From the NCBI GenBank assembly GCA_963082875.1, contig OY720098.1, positions 19,158,001-19,222,000 on the forward strand: DNA of 64,000 nt, read 5' to 3'. Position 1 is the stretch's first letter, and every line of letters begins with the position of its first letter. Source of the DNA: Corella eumyota. Lineage: Eukaryota; Chordata; Ascidiacea; Phlebobranchia; Corellidae. Position numbers and translations under genes: made by a program. Positions 16,401 to 28,738 of the stretch are shown one piece after another. Under the pieces are notes generated by a model. That model was not told where the DNA came from and ran no database searches. It saw only the letters and a program-made list of their open reading frames with translations.

Positions 16401-18830
16401 TTATTCTTTTGACCTTCTAAGCTAGCAGATTGTATAATTAGCATAGCTAAGTTTGGAATAACATCTGATAGTTTTGCATAATTTGTAACTTCAAAGACGT
16501 TGTCTGGTGAGCTCGCTATTTGCATTAGTTCATGGTCATCTATTTCAGAACCCACACCAACGGATGTTATTATAATTCCTTTGTTTCTACAAGATAAGAA
16601 AATTAATTTGTTAGTGTTTTTAAATTACAGAGTAGTATTAGTTGTGTTTTATTATAACTTGTTCGAGTAGTAATTTTTTTGTAATAAATTTTAAGTTGTA
16701 TGGCACCTAATGAGTTATGTTACTATGTATGTATAATATAGTGCGTTATAGATTACTATTTAGACAAGTGTATATTAATATATGTTTTATACAATATGAT
16801 GTAACCTTGCTTTTTCCGCATTAACTCTTGGACCATCAATTGATTTTCCATCTGTTAATAAAATAATCTGTTTTGGATAATTTTTTCTTGAATTTTGTGT
16901 CATCTCTGTGATAGCGTTGTTCAATGCTCTTCCGATATAGGTTGATCCTTTGATTTTAGTTATTTGATCTATCTTAACTAAAATATAACGAAAGCTATAT
17001 AAAAATAAAGTTTTGGTAGCTACCTAGAACACATAATTTTACAACAAAGATTGTAAATGGCCAAAATATAAAGATTTTGAAATAAAAAGTAATAGTTTAT
17101 AAACCTTGTATTAAAAGCCGTACTTTTTATAACACAAAAGTGAGTTTTTTTAAATTAATAGTTTTTTGACAATATATTTATTCACCAACCCTTGATTTTT
17201 TCAAATGTAGTTAGGGATAAAGGAATTTTTACTCGACTTTCAGTTGCAAATAAAATAAATCCCACTTTGATTCGGCCAGCATCCACATCGAATCTAAAAT
17301 ATTATTAGTTTGTTAAAGTATAATTAACTGCATTGTTATGGTGTAAACTATGTTAGTAGCCAGGTTTGGTTTTATTAGCATTAAAATTTAGCATTTTAAA
17401 TGGTTAACATTTTATCTTTACTGCTGTCATGACACATTACATTTAAAGAAAACATTTGTTAATTTATATGCTACTGTACAAATAAAATTTGAGCCTTTTT
17501 TACATAATAATTAGAGATATGAATACATGTAATAACAACACCTGTAATTAAAAGTTTTTAGCTAAAACAAACCTAAAATATTTTAGCACGTCAATCACCC
17601 AGTTTTTAGCGTTAGTAAAATCGTTATCTGATAAACTGTTAGAGGAATCGACTACAAATAAAATATCTGTTCCATCACAGTCTAAAAAAATATTTTTTTT
17701 TCCTACTGTAAATTTTTATTAAATTTTTTTTTGAAAAACTGCTTGGAGTTTATATTAAAATATGTGCTTTATAAGTTTTTATAAATAACATACATTGTGG
17801 ACAAGGTGTTGCTAATTTTATCGTGGATTGCTGGGCATAGTTATACTTATAACAAGAACCAATCATGCGCTGTGGGTAGGCTGAGGCAGGGCATAGAAAT
17901 GTGTAAGTGTTTCCACACATCTAAACAACAGAGATAAAAATAACTGTAGTAATCAGATGATAAATTAATTTTTAAATAACAAAAGGATCATGTTTTGGTA
18001 TTCAAGCTTTAAAATATGTTTTTATGATAAATTAATTTTCAAATAACAAAAGGATCATGCTTTGGTATTCAAGCTTTAAAATATGTTTTTATGATAAATT
18101 AATTTTCAAATAACAAAAGGATTATGTTTTGGTATTCAAGCTTTGAAATAGGTTTTACCACAAGATCTTTGTTGTTTGATGACACTGTCATTCCCATAGC
18201 ACCAGAATCCCCTAAATGAAACATAAATCATGATGAAGTTTAATATAAAATTTGTATTATTTGATGACTTAGATAATGCCTAAAAAATAAACTTAGATTT
18301 TAATTTTTTAAATTGAATAAATATCAAGATTTTTTCAAGAGTCAAATCAATATTAAAAGCCACACCCAAGTGGGTTTATTACCTAAATTAGAAATAGTTT
18401 TGGTGCAAGTAATACTTTCTCCAGATTCAGAGGTAAGGGAACAATTAAACACAACCCCATTTTCTGATTTAGGTGCTCCCACATATAATGTGACCTCATT
18501 ATTACTAAATTGTGAAAGTGTTGGAGTTAAAAACCCATTATAGATAGTAACTTTTTAGCTTTTAGTTTTTATTGGTTATTTCACAAACTTAGTATAAAAG
18601 GATTTGTTTATGTAGTAAAGTATTTAAAAAAAAGTATACTTTAAATATTAATGTATAACATTTTACCTTTGAATAACTGTAACTGATGCCCCAAAATAAA
18701 TAGGTTTTGATTCAAGATGATTCGGTTTAATAATTTGAAAATTTCTGGTTTCTATTACCTGAGCATTGGTAGCTACTACACTCAAACATAATATAACACA
18801 GATGGTTAAAACACTTATTGTAGGTTTCAT
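10465..18830 (-). CDS. Integrin alpha chain with inserted I domain, gene A
   Basis: Read on the minus strand. Exon 1 (18667-18830) starts MKPTISVLTICVILCLSVVA, a signal peptide, then reaches IYFGASVTVIQ. Exon 2 (18383-18504) gives VTLYVGAP and exon 3 (18159-18211) DSGAMGMTVSS. The I domain covers 16414-17681, with MIDAS parts DSSNS, GSTYIGRALN and LLTDGKS. FG-GAP calcium loops follow: DLNKDSYDD (15324-15568), DIDRNGFDDILIGAP (about 14955-15152) and DIDLNGYPDMIVSAP (up to about 14474). Leg-domain exons run through about 14050-11200. The transmembrane exon is 10841-10975 (IWAIIGGILGGVVLLAGIIF) and the tail exon 10465-10602 starts KGFFEKTECAKRK. As an alpha subunit it should pair with a beta chain at the cell surface and bind ligand through the I domain. 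Exon borders in the leg region were not all settled. The tail motif GFFEK departs from GFFKR. Confidence 0.9.
14577..14868 (-). repeat. tRNA-derived SINE, copy 3 (reverse orientation)
   Basis: Lies in an intron of integrin gene A between two propeller exons. In reverse complement it reads through the tRNA-like head (TGGTGTAATGGTAAAAACAC, then GGATTCAATCCC), the shared body (CTCGAGACTGGGTCGGAGTA) and an AT-rich tail. It is in the sense orientation of the host gene. Confidence 0.9.
17957..18157. repeat. Three tandem copies of a 67-base unit
   Basis: Units start at 17957, 18024 and 18091, each beginning ATGATAAATTAATTT and containing GGTATTCAAGCTTT. They are nearly identical, so the expansion is recent. 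They sit in the intron just downstream (in gene sense) of exon 3 of integrin gene A and run up to its donor site. Confidence 0.95.
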
Positions 18831-19441
18831 AGCAAACTGGTATTGTACTGTATAATATCATAATTGCATTAAAATTATATTTAATATACATATCTTTCAA
18901 ATTGATATAATAACATTCTGTAACCTTGTGTCAGTCGAAAACTTTCAAATCTAGTATTTTAATCAATAGTAAAGCTATATTTTATTAAATTCAAATACTA
19001 AAGGACACTATTTTTAATTAAAAATACATATCATTAATAATCATTAATAATACGTTTTAAATGCTAAATAAGTGAATACAAATTGCAAATGTTCACAAAT
19101 GAGACATATATATAAGTAAGTAGGTGTAAGACAGAGAGTTTATATTATGTGTAGGCTGGCATTATACTATGGTACATCATATGATTATGTGGGTTTTTGT
19201 TATCTAATAAATTTGCTGTCAAAAATTAATTTTATGCCAGCACAACTGTATGTGCTAAAGTAAGTTGTAACTTGTTTTTTTTGTTTTTTTAATTTTCAAT
19301 GGCAAAGTATAAATTGACCTTATACAGGTTTTAAACATATGTGTTTCAGAACAACATAATAATAACATAAAAAAGATATTTGAATAATGTGTGTACGTTA
19401 CATTGTTTTAGTAGTTTAATCTTTAAATTGTTTTTATCATT
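18831..19441. other. Spacer between integrin genes A and B
   Basis: Contains the promoter of gene A (minus strand) and the 3' flank of gene B. It is AT-rich, and no promoter motif can be assigned with confidence. Confidence 0.4.
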
Positions 19442-22400
19442 TCAAACTTTATTTTGTGAACGAGTGTCATCTTTTTGGATATTGTCTTTTGTACAATTTT
19501 CATCATTTTGAATATCATTTTCCACTTCATTTTCTATGCCATTTTCTATGCCATTTTCTATTTCATTTTCTACAACATTTTCTATTTCATTTTCTACAAG
19601 AATTTCGCCGAAACTTGTTTTTCGCTTTCGCTCCTTGGCTTCTTCAATTTTTTGTGCATATTTGCTTCTTCTGAAGAAACCGATCTTGAACAAAATTAAA
19701 ATGTTATAGAGCTTAAAAGTATGGCATTTTTTATGATGATAAATTTTTGGTAGTGAATTGTAAGTTAAAGTTTGCAATGTTGATATTGTTTTTGTTTATA
19801 GTACTAAATATTTTTTTTGTAGTATTTAATTTACTAATTTAGTGGTTTAGTATTATTTTAAACTTTTTCATATGCTTTACAAAGTCAAAAATTAAAAAAA
19901 AAAATTCTTAAAAACTTACCCGACACAATATTGCAAATATAATAATTAAGATTACAACTGCACACACAATGCCGTACACTAGTATATGATAGTTATCTTC
20001 CAAGAGAGAATTATTTGAAGTGATGATTATTGGACTGTTGTATTTTTGAATTTGTGTGAAAACCTGTTAAGTTATATAGTTTTAAATATAAAATTTACTG
20101 TCGGTTATCCAAGTCATATCTATTTTATATGAAATATGTTTATGTTAGGCACCAGTGGTAATTTCTTTAAAGTTTTATATAATTTATTTGAATTATAGTT
20201 TAAATCTACTTTTTAAAGGCATTTACCCTTGATGTGTATATTTCACTTGATGGTGCTAAAGGCAAATCTTTTGTATTTATTTGGACTTCACTAAATAGAT
20301 CTGTTGTAAAATTGTCCTGTGAAAGGTATATTTATTTATATTATGCTTTTTATACAGCACACATTTGAATGATAATTTTAATATAATCAAAACAACATTA
20401 AAAAATTTTTGAAGCAAAAGAAAAAATAGTTATTTTAATTGTAAAAACGTTTAATTTTGTTAAATTTATTATCAAATGCACTTTGCAGTAACATAAAGCT
20501 TAATTTAATTTTGCCGACATCAATTGTTATTTTGCTTACCTGACTAATAGCTAATGAAGGAATCCATACTTTAAAGGAAGCTATTAAAGTTATTGTTCTG
20601 AAAGGAAGTAGTTCGTTAACTTGACAAGTTATCGTTTCACATATGACATCATTGCAGGTCTAAACAAAATAAATTTAATTTAAACAGCTAAGTCCAATTA
20701 CTACTTTGGAAAACAAAACAAAGATTTTAAGTTTACAGTTTAACACTGTTTAATAGATTATATTTTTCTTATTTTTGTAGTTTAATAAAACATTTAAAAC
20801 TTTGTTATTTTTGTAAAAACAGTTTAACTATTCTTAAAACTATTTTCTTTCTGAACTTACAGTTTGTAGGGGTAGGCTTATACTTGTGTCGGGATAATTA
20901 ATTGTGTAATTATTCACATCAGGTCTTGTTACATTTAAGGGTAGTTTAAATGGATTTATTTTGTCTCCAACTAAGCATTGACACATATTTTCAGGCTGAA
21001 AATAAACACAACAATTTTAAACAGAATTTAAAACATATGTTTTATTAAAGAAACACTACTTACTGTGCATGAGAACTGATATAAATAAAGTAATGGGAAT
21101 TCTTGTGATATTGACCTAGGCCAAGTAAATGTTAATGGAGCAGTTGAAATCACATTAGGCCCTTGATTATCAATCTGTTAAAATAAGTTTTTTCATGATA
21201 TAATGTGAAAATATTTAATTGATCCTTAATTATAAAATTTTTTTATGAAAATAGTATTAACTTTTACCATGTGTTGATGAATGATATTTGTGTTATTTCC
21301 ACCAAGGACTTGATCATTAAGTGTTTGTATTGAGGCTACTGAAGTTGTTCGATTGTAGTATAAAGATGTAGGAATAGAAGATCTAAACGACATGATAAAA
21401 AATGGTTTAATAATTATTAGTATACTGTGTTTTAAAAGTAGAGTTTTCTATGTTAACAATGTTTTTTAAAACTAAAAAATGTAGATGTAGTTATCTTTTA
21501 AAATAGTGTTTTAAATAAGTGTTTTAGTAACTGTAATATTTTACTATAAATTTACAAAAAAAATTGTGTTGCAGTGAATAATTTAATAGCATATTACCCT
21601 CTCGTTGATAAGGAAGTCAAATATTGAACTGATCTTTGGTAGTTGATGTTGTTGTTTGCACTGTTTTGGTCTCGAGAACTTAATGAGTCAGCACTAAAAA
21701 TTAACAAACAAACAAACATTTTTACTGAGTAATATACACAATAATCACTTTATTCATTTACTTTTAAAATGAAATTTTATAAATAAGGATTTATAAAAAA
21801 ATTTATACACTGTGCTTTTTAAATTTTGGTTATTTATTAGTTTTATTAACCTTACTGTTGCATTGATTTCAAAGTGAGTTGATGTTGCTTTTAGGGCCAG
21901 CGAGCCGATTAAAAAATCCATAACGAAGTTGCACTTAAAAATATTTAATAATCATTTTTATATATATATATATATATATACGAAAGTTTAATTAAAGGGG
22001 ACTTTAAATATTACAAAAATCTTAATATTACTATTATGCATATCAACTATTTTCAACATTCTGGTTCTTACTTTAACAAAATATATTTTACCTCTTCTTC
22101 TGCTGACAATATTGATAATAATTTGTTGACTTTTAATATTGTTAACCCTGGTATACTTTCTTTTGTACTTTGGGTAACACAGTTTCCTTCAACCTTTATT
22201 AAAAAATTACAATTACAAATCATATTTTAAAAACCTTCTAAGGTAAAAAATTTTAGCTTAATGTTCTTTTTGATTTATACTGGGTACATAGAAGTAAATT
22301 ATTTGATAAATGAAATTAGTAGTTTTGTATCCTACCTTACTGAACAACAAGTCACCAGATAGAACATTTACTGTGGTGAGAAAGGCAGGGTCTCTTCCAT

Positions 22401-25400
22401 TATTGTATATTGTAAAATTAACTGAAAACAAACCAGGATTTCTCCTAATTATGTAAGGAGTGTTTGCTTGTGAAATTCTATAATAGAGATATTGATGTTT
22501 AAACTATACAAAATGTGTGTTAAAATATCTTTCACCAACTTAATGTAGTTAGCTTTGACCAGTTGTATAAAAATATATATAAATTGTTTGTATTTTTTAA
22601 CAAAATTGTTATCAAATTTAACTTACGAATAGGTTGCTGTGATACTTAGATCATATTGGCAAGTATTATTTGGCCCATTACAGTTCTGTTCAAAAGCTAG
22701 GGAATTGGTCACATAGTTTGGTTCAACTGGATCTAAAACGGCTGATAAACTTTGACTTTTATAAGTGTTGTTGAAGTCATATACAAGTCTAATAACAATG
22801 GGGTTGAATGAAGACAGTTCAGTAAAACCATTTGTCTATAAAATAAATAAATCCAAATGTATGTAAGGTTACAGATTACAGCAGTATAAAATACATACTG
22901 GCAATAATTGTTTTAATTTTGCTGAATCATGGTTAAGCTTTATATTATTACACAACTTAAGACTTTTATTTAACCTTCAGTTGCAAACTATGGTTTAAAC
23001 AGTTTTCTTTGTTTGTTTCAACAGTTGTTAAAATACTTTGAGTAGTTTCTGATGTTCCTAAAAACTCTAGCCTTTTTCTGTTTTTTTCAATATTGTTTAT
23101 ATCCAAAATAACAGTTAAGTTGAAACCTAAAAATATAAAATTAACCTCTAAATTCAAACAAGTCCTATATCTAATAATTAAATTTAAAAAGTTAATTATT
23201 AATTTAAACTAATAATCGTTATATATTTATTAAAATTGGATACATGTTGTTTAAACCCCACTTACCGAACATATTTTGCTGAGGGCTTTGTACATTTCTT
23301 TTGTTGATAGTGACACATGTTTGATAAGTCACACAGACCTGTGATAGATTTTGTAAACACTTAGTCAAATCTATACTTGCATTATTTGTAACTATATTTG
23401 CATCAATAACGGGTCTCGATTTTAAGACAACAATGCTATCACTGGATGGTGCTGATACTAGAATGTCAGGATAGCCATTTGAATCAACATCCAGGTTCTT
23501 TGAGTTTCCACCATTAACAGCAAACCCAAAATGCATCAGTGATGGTGTAATGCTGCTACCAACAATCCTCTGTAAAAATAAGCTTAAATTTTAAAAGCAG
23601 GGAGTTTAAATTATCACAAAATTAATAAGTTAACATTGCATTTTTTACTAAGTTATTTAGTTCTGATATTTACTTAATTTTATTTGTTATCATTTTGATA
23701 CTTACCTGGACCATACTGTCTGATATTCCTTGAGCTGTCACATAATACAAATATATTGCACCCCAGCTTTTATCATTAATCTCTTCTCTTGGGGCCCCTA
23801 TTACAATGTCATTAAACCCATTTTGATCAACATCGCCTACATCTGTGATCGATATTCCAAATCGAGCCCCAATTGCATTGGAACCCAATAAAACTTGTGG
23901 GTTATAGGTTGTATAACTCTATTAATTAAAGTGTGGCTTTAATAGATTAATATTAAGCCATATATGGGTGCTTTTAAAATTTATTCACTTATTTCTGTTA
24001 TGCAATAGGTAGTAAATGTTGATTTTGTTTAATCATAATCATAAGTATAGCCATATTACCCAGTTTGCTGGATTAGTTGGGTTATTTAAGTATACGAATA
24101 CTCTTCCTTGATCGTACCCAACATTGTCATTGTATAAAGGAGCAGACACCAGTAAATCATCATAGGAGTCTTTGTTGAGGTCAACAGCAAGCACTGTTTG
24201 ACCAAAGTAGCCTCCTAATTGCCACGAAATTTCAGGTGGCTGTATTTTCACAAACTCTTTTGTTGGAATTTCTTGTTGATATATAATAACCTAAAAATAA
24301 AAGTAAGTGGTTCAAGTGTAAGGGGTTCAGATGAAGGGGTTCAGATGTAAGGGGTTCAAATAATGAGGGTTCAAATGAAGGGGTTCAGTTGTAAGGTGTT
24401 CAAATGTAAGGGGTTCAAATGTCATGGAACCGTTTTTTATACGTCTATTTATTGGGCAAGTTTTATGGATTTTAAAATTTTTTTTTTTTATGGATTTTAA
24501 AACTTTTCAATAATCTTACTCTTCCCTTGGACTTATATCTTGGGGACCCACTGGCAATGTATTCAGTTGAACCCCCATAAAAGTTTCCACTTGTAACTGA
24601 ATAACCTAAACAGAATCGTTTGGGTCAATTTAATGCAATATTAACTTTAAACTAGTTTAATTTTTTGTTGTTTTATCAATTTTAACCAAAAAAATCTGAT
24701 GAGTTTTACATAAAAAATCATAAAAAATCACAATCAGACTAAAAAGTAACAACATTTTTTAAAAATTAAAAAAAAAAATTTAACTTTTTTATTACCAAGA
24801 TATGTATCTCTAACAGAAATTAAACTTTCAGGGTTTATGATTTCTTCAATTTGAGAGTCATTTAGAGTTTTAGTGTATGTTGTTTGTATGTCCCCAGCAT
24901 TGGAAATGTAATCAAATACTGAACCAGTTCTATCATAGGATCCTACAGCTCCGACATAAGCATTGTTGTTCTTAAAATTGTTTAAAAATTAAAAAAAACA
25001 AACTTTATGCAAAATGGGCTATTTAACATATTGTTTACTACCTTAAAAAAAGGTTGATAAATCAAGAAATATTTTAACAAAAATTGGGTTAGTATCTTTG
25101 TTTAAATATTTTATAGTTAATATAAAAATTTTTTTTTTACTTTGGTGACTGCAAGGGATATTCCTTGTCCGCAGCTTTGAAATTCATTGGTGGAATTTAA
25201 TTGATTACCTGGGAATATAATAAAGTTACCAACACATTTCTTGTCAACAGTGTTAGAAAAGTTATTTTTCGTTTCATTTTATTTAAAGTGTTTTTTTTTT
25301 AAACATACCGGCAGCTAGGTGTAGTGGTAAGAACACTTGGTACACCACACATAAGGTCGTGGGTTCAATCCCCACTGAGCTCATGCTGTAGCGCCCTTAA

Positions 25401-28064
25401 TTAAGGCGCTATAAACGGTACGAACTCCTGCTGAGCCAGCATTTAATCAGCAGCATAATTATTGGGCAATTATAACCTATAATATCCCAAACTGCCACAG
25501 GCAACTCGAGACTGGGTCGGAGTAACTGATGTTACTTTATGTTTAAGTCGCGCATCGATTTTCCCACACCGAGGATAAAGATATATATATACAAAAAAAA
25601 TCTACGATATCTTAAAAAATTAAAATTTTGCCTTTTTTAAATTTGCCTTGAAAATACTATAATCCAATAGTGTCAAACATGTTTTTGTTATACAAACATT
25701 AATGTCAATTTTTTGTTGAGTATAAATATGTTCAGAATAAATGTTTTGTAACAAATTCTATGATATAAAGTGGAATCTATCGCTTACCCTCCAGACTGTT
25801 TTGAGCATTTTCCTGGATCACATTATTTAGGCTTCCTATAATTGTTTCTAACTCAGCAAAGTTATTGACACTAAATGTTCTGTTTGGGCTACCAGATATT
25901 TCATTCAATGTATCAATGTCAATCTCAGTACCTACGCCAACAGAAACTGTAACTATGTTCATCAACCTAAGACAACAATGTACTTTTTGATTTTAACTAT
26001 TTTGACATATTTGGTCTTATGCTAGGACTAAAATTTACTATTTTTTTTGACTAGAATTTTGCTGTTATTGGTTTTATATTGTTGTTGCATTTTTTTATTG
26101 TTTCAATTTTTTTTAAAAAGAAGTAAAAATTTTTCCCTCTATTATTTTTAAAGGTAAGATTTTTTTTTTAAATATGTTTTATTAAAACCTGATTGTTTCT
26201 GCTGCTTCATTAACAGTAGCTTGGTCTATTTCTGTGACCAATGCATCAGTAAGAAAAACTATAACTTTGTTTTCGCCAGGTCTACCATATTCTTGAAATT
26301 GTTCAAGTGCGCGGTCCAAGCCTAAGTCTATTCTTGTAGTTCCTCCTTCTTTTAGATAAGTTTGTAGAGTTTCTATTTTAACACAAATTAAATTAAAGGA
26401 AACTCTCTGCCGATAAATCTAATTTGAATTAGCTTTAGTTAACATGCAACACACTTTATGACCTGTAAAATGGGAAAATGTAGTTGCACTTAAATTCAGT
26501 TGTGTAACGGCATCAAACGAAAATGTAATTAGGCCTAGATGAACATTCCCATTATTAATATCTTTTCTAAAAAAAAGTTTAATTAAGTTTTTAGTTATAT
26601 AAGACACATTAATTGTGATTTAAAAAGGGACAGTAATAGAAAAAATATAGATCACAGTTTAAAATTTTTTTAAAACATGATGGAAAACTTACTCCATTGT
26701 TTTACAGACATTTACCACCCAATCTCTTTCTTGTTGGTTTGCATCGTCGTTTATAGACCCTGAATCATCCAAAACAAAAATAATGTCTGCTTTGATTCCA
26801 CCACAAACTGTATAAAAGTTTATTTTAAACGATTGATTATAGAAAAGAAAACAAAAAAAACAATACAAGGAAAGTTCAAGGCCATTAAAACAGGAAAAAA
26901 AAATTTTTACATCAAAGCTTTTGGTCATTGTAATACACAAATTTTTTTCTAGGTAAATATTTTTTTAGAAATAGTTACCTGGTTCACATGGGGAGGTTAA
27001 TACAGTTGGTTCGTTTTCAAATCTGTAGCAAACTCCAGTATATTGTTGGGTAGAGTTTTCCCCACATGAAGAAATGTGAGTGTTTCCACAAATCTGTACA
27101 ATAATTTTTTATTTAGGTTTTTTATTACGAAAGTAATTTGAAAAAGGCATTCATTGTTATCATTTTACATAAAAAAAACTGTGGTTTATATGTTTAGTTT
27201 GTAATGTTAACTAAGCTCATATTTTTAAGTAGAAAGTACATAATGCAAGTTTTGGTTGGAAATTTATTAAAAAGTAACAAAAAAAATTAGTTATTTTATT
27301 GAAACACTCTTGGGGTCAACGCACAAATTATTCTGGCTTTTTTTTAGCCAGAATAATTAGATTTGAAAAATGTTAAAACTATTTCTTGCAATGTATTGCT
27401 CTTGGTTGGCTGCTGTGTTAACAGAAATGCCAATGGCTCCAGATCTTTCTGCAATTTAAACTAATTAATTACTACATTACAGTAACCATTACTTCTATAA
27501 AAAGTAATTACATAAAAAAAGTGTAAAAGCAGATAATTAAAGTCTTTTTTAACAGTACTTGTAATTTTTAGTTTAGGTTTATACTTAACTATCTGTTAAT
27601 TTATAAAAAGTAATACCAAATTGTTGAACATTTGAGCATGTTGTGTATATAGGTTGTAAACTGTTTAACATGCAGTTGTAAAGTGCCCCTTTTGACCTTC
27701 TTACAAGTGGTAAAAATTCATAGGAAGGTGCTCCAGCTACTAATTGGTTTGCACCATTTTGTTTTCTAGATTTATATTTTTTGTTTAGTAGTGATATACT
27801 GTCCATACATCATCTGATAGCTAGTAAAAAACTGCCCACTTTTTGTTTATACAATGTTTATGTTACAAAGTATATTAGATAGTTAGTTTGTGTTACAAAA
27901 TACTAATTTTAGCAGGTATAAAAATTTTACCGATATGCAAGTGATGCTCCAAACTGAATATTCTTTGTAGAACTTTCAATTATTTGAAAATCTCTTGTTT
28001 CAATATTTTGTGTTGCCACAAAACTGATTAACAAATTTACCAACAAAATTTTTACTATCATCAT
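19442..28064 (-). CDS. Integrin alpha chain with inserted I domain, gene B
   Basis: Minus strand. The start at 28064 opens MMIVKILLVNLLISFVATQ, a signal peptide, followed by IQFGASLAYR. Then come QLVAGAPSYEFLPL (near 27700-27760), RSGAIGISVN (near 27430) and ICGNTHISSC (near 27090). The I domain lies at about 25793-26812, with MIDAS parts FVLDDSGSIND, GGTTRIDLGLDRAL and VFLTDAL. FG-GAP loops are DLNKDSYDDLLVSAP (24060-24240), DVDQNGFNDIVIGAP (about 23700-23880) and DVDSNGYPDILVSAP (about 23270-23550). The transmembrane exon (about 19921-20063) has YGIVCAVVILIIIFAILC. The last exon, 19442-19684, gives IGFFRRSKYAQKIEEAKERK and then a run of acidic EN-rich repeats before the stop. The tail is clearly longer than those of its neighbours. 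Function is as for gene A; the ligand is unknown. Confidence 0.9.
19510..19610 (-). repeat. Coding repeat in the integrin B tail
   Basis: A 15-base-type repeat (minus strand: GAAAATGGCATAGAAAATGG and variants) encodes successive EN-x-IEN / VEN units (ENEIENVVENEIENGIEN and onward). It makes a glutamate/asparagine-rich stretch in the cytoplasmic tail of integrin alpha B. Confidence 0.85.
21957..21981. repeat. (TA)n microsatellite
   Basis: About 12 TA dinucleotides in an intron of integrin gene B. Likely polymorphic in length. Confidence 0.9.
24305..24424. repeat. Minisatellite of 12-16 base units
   Basis: About nine imperfect copies of AAGGGGTTCAAATGT-like units, in an intron of integrin gene B between two propeller exons. 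Unit length varies, as in a slipped repeat. Confidence 0.9.
25308..25600 (+). repeat. tRNA-derived SINE, copy 4
   Basis: Antisense to integrin gene B, in an intron beside the I-domain exons. It is close to full consensus: GGTGTAGTGGTAAGAACAC, GGTTCAATCC, GTAGCGCCCTTAATTAAGG, CTCGAGACTGGGTCGGAGTA, ending in GATAAAGATATATATATAC and A8. Confidence 0.92.
27326..27358. repeat. Perfect 13-base inverted repeat with poly-T loop
   Basis: The arms AATTATTCTGGCT and AGCCAGAATAATT are exact reverse complements around seven T. The element is intronic in integrin gene B, just downstream (in gene sense) of a small propeller exon. In the pre-mRNA it would form a stable hairpin with an A7 loop. Confidence 0.9.
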
Positions 28065-28738
28065 ATCAAGTTTATTAGCTTGATGTAAAAGTACTGCTGA
28101 TACTAATGCAATATTTCTAAATGGAAACCAACTTTTTTACTGAACTTAAAATATTATAACACTTTAGTTCTTTTGTTAGGAAGGGCCTACGTCAAAAACT
28201 TAATGTACATCCTCTCTGGGAGTAAGAACTTAATTGTGGTGTTGTTATTATAATGTTTCAATTATTTCCTTACTGAATCATAGATATATATAACTTTACT
28301 TGCACGCTTTTAATATTATGACAACATGCACAAAGGATAGATTTAAAAAAATAATGCACACTATTTTGTTCTGTGGGTATTTAAAAAAAAATACAAACTT
28401 TTTTTGATAATGGTTAGGTGTATAATTGTTTCCATATTTAACACTTAGTACTTCCTTTATTATCCTAAATTTGTTTTTACAAAAAACTCATTTATTGTTA
28501 GTTTAATAATTTTTTATTATAGTATATAATATATAAATATGTATGTGTATGTGTGTATACGTATATAGTAAAAGCATATTATAGTACATAAAGCTTTTAT
28601 ATTTACCATTTTTCTAGAAATAAAATATTCGATTATGTAAATGTATGTTATTAATTTCTGATAAATGGTGTACTTTATTGAGACACTTTTAAATGTTCAT
28701 GGTTAAAGTTCATTTTTGTTTCTTCTCAACTTGTCTTC
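28065..28738. other. Spacer between integrin genes B and C
   Basis: AT-rich. It holds the promoter side of gene B and the 3' flank of gene C. An alternating purine-pyrimidine tract (TATGTGTATGTGTGTATACG) lies near 28540-28565. No gene was seen. Confidence 0.4.

Noticed and set aside
17957-18157. CRISPR-like array
   Set aside because: Units are contiguous 67-base tandem repeats with no spacers, in an animal intron.
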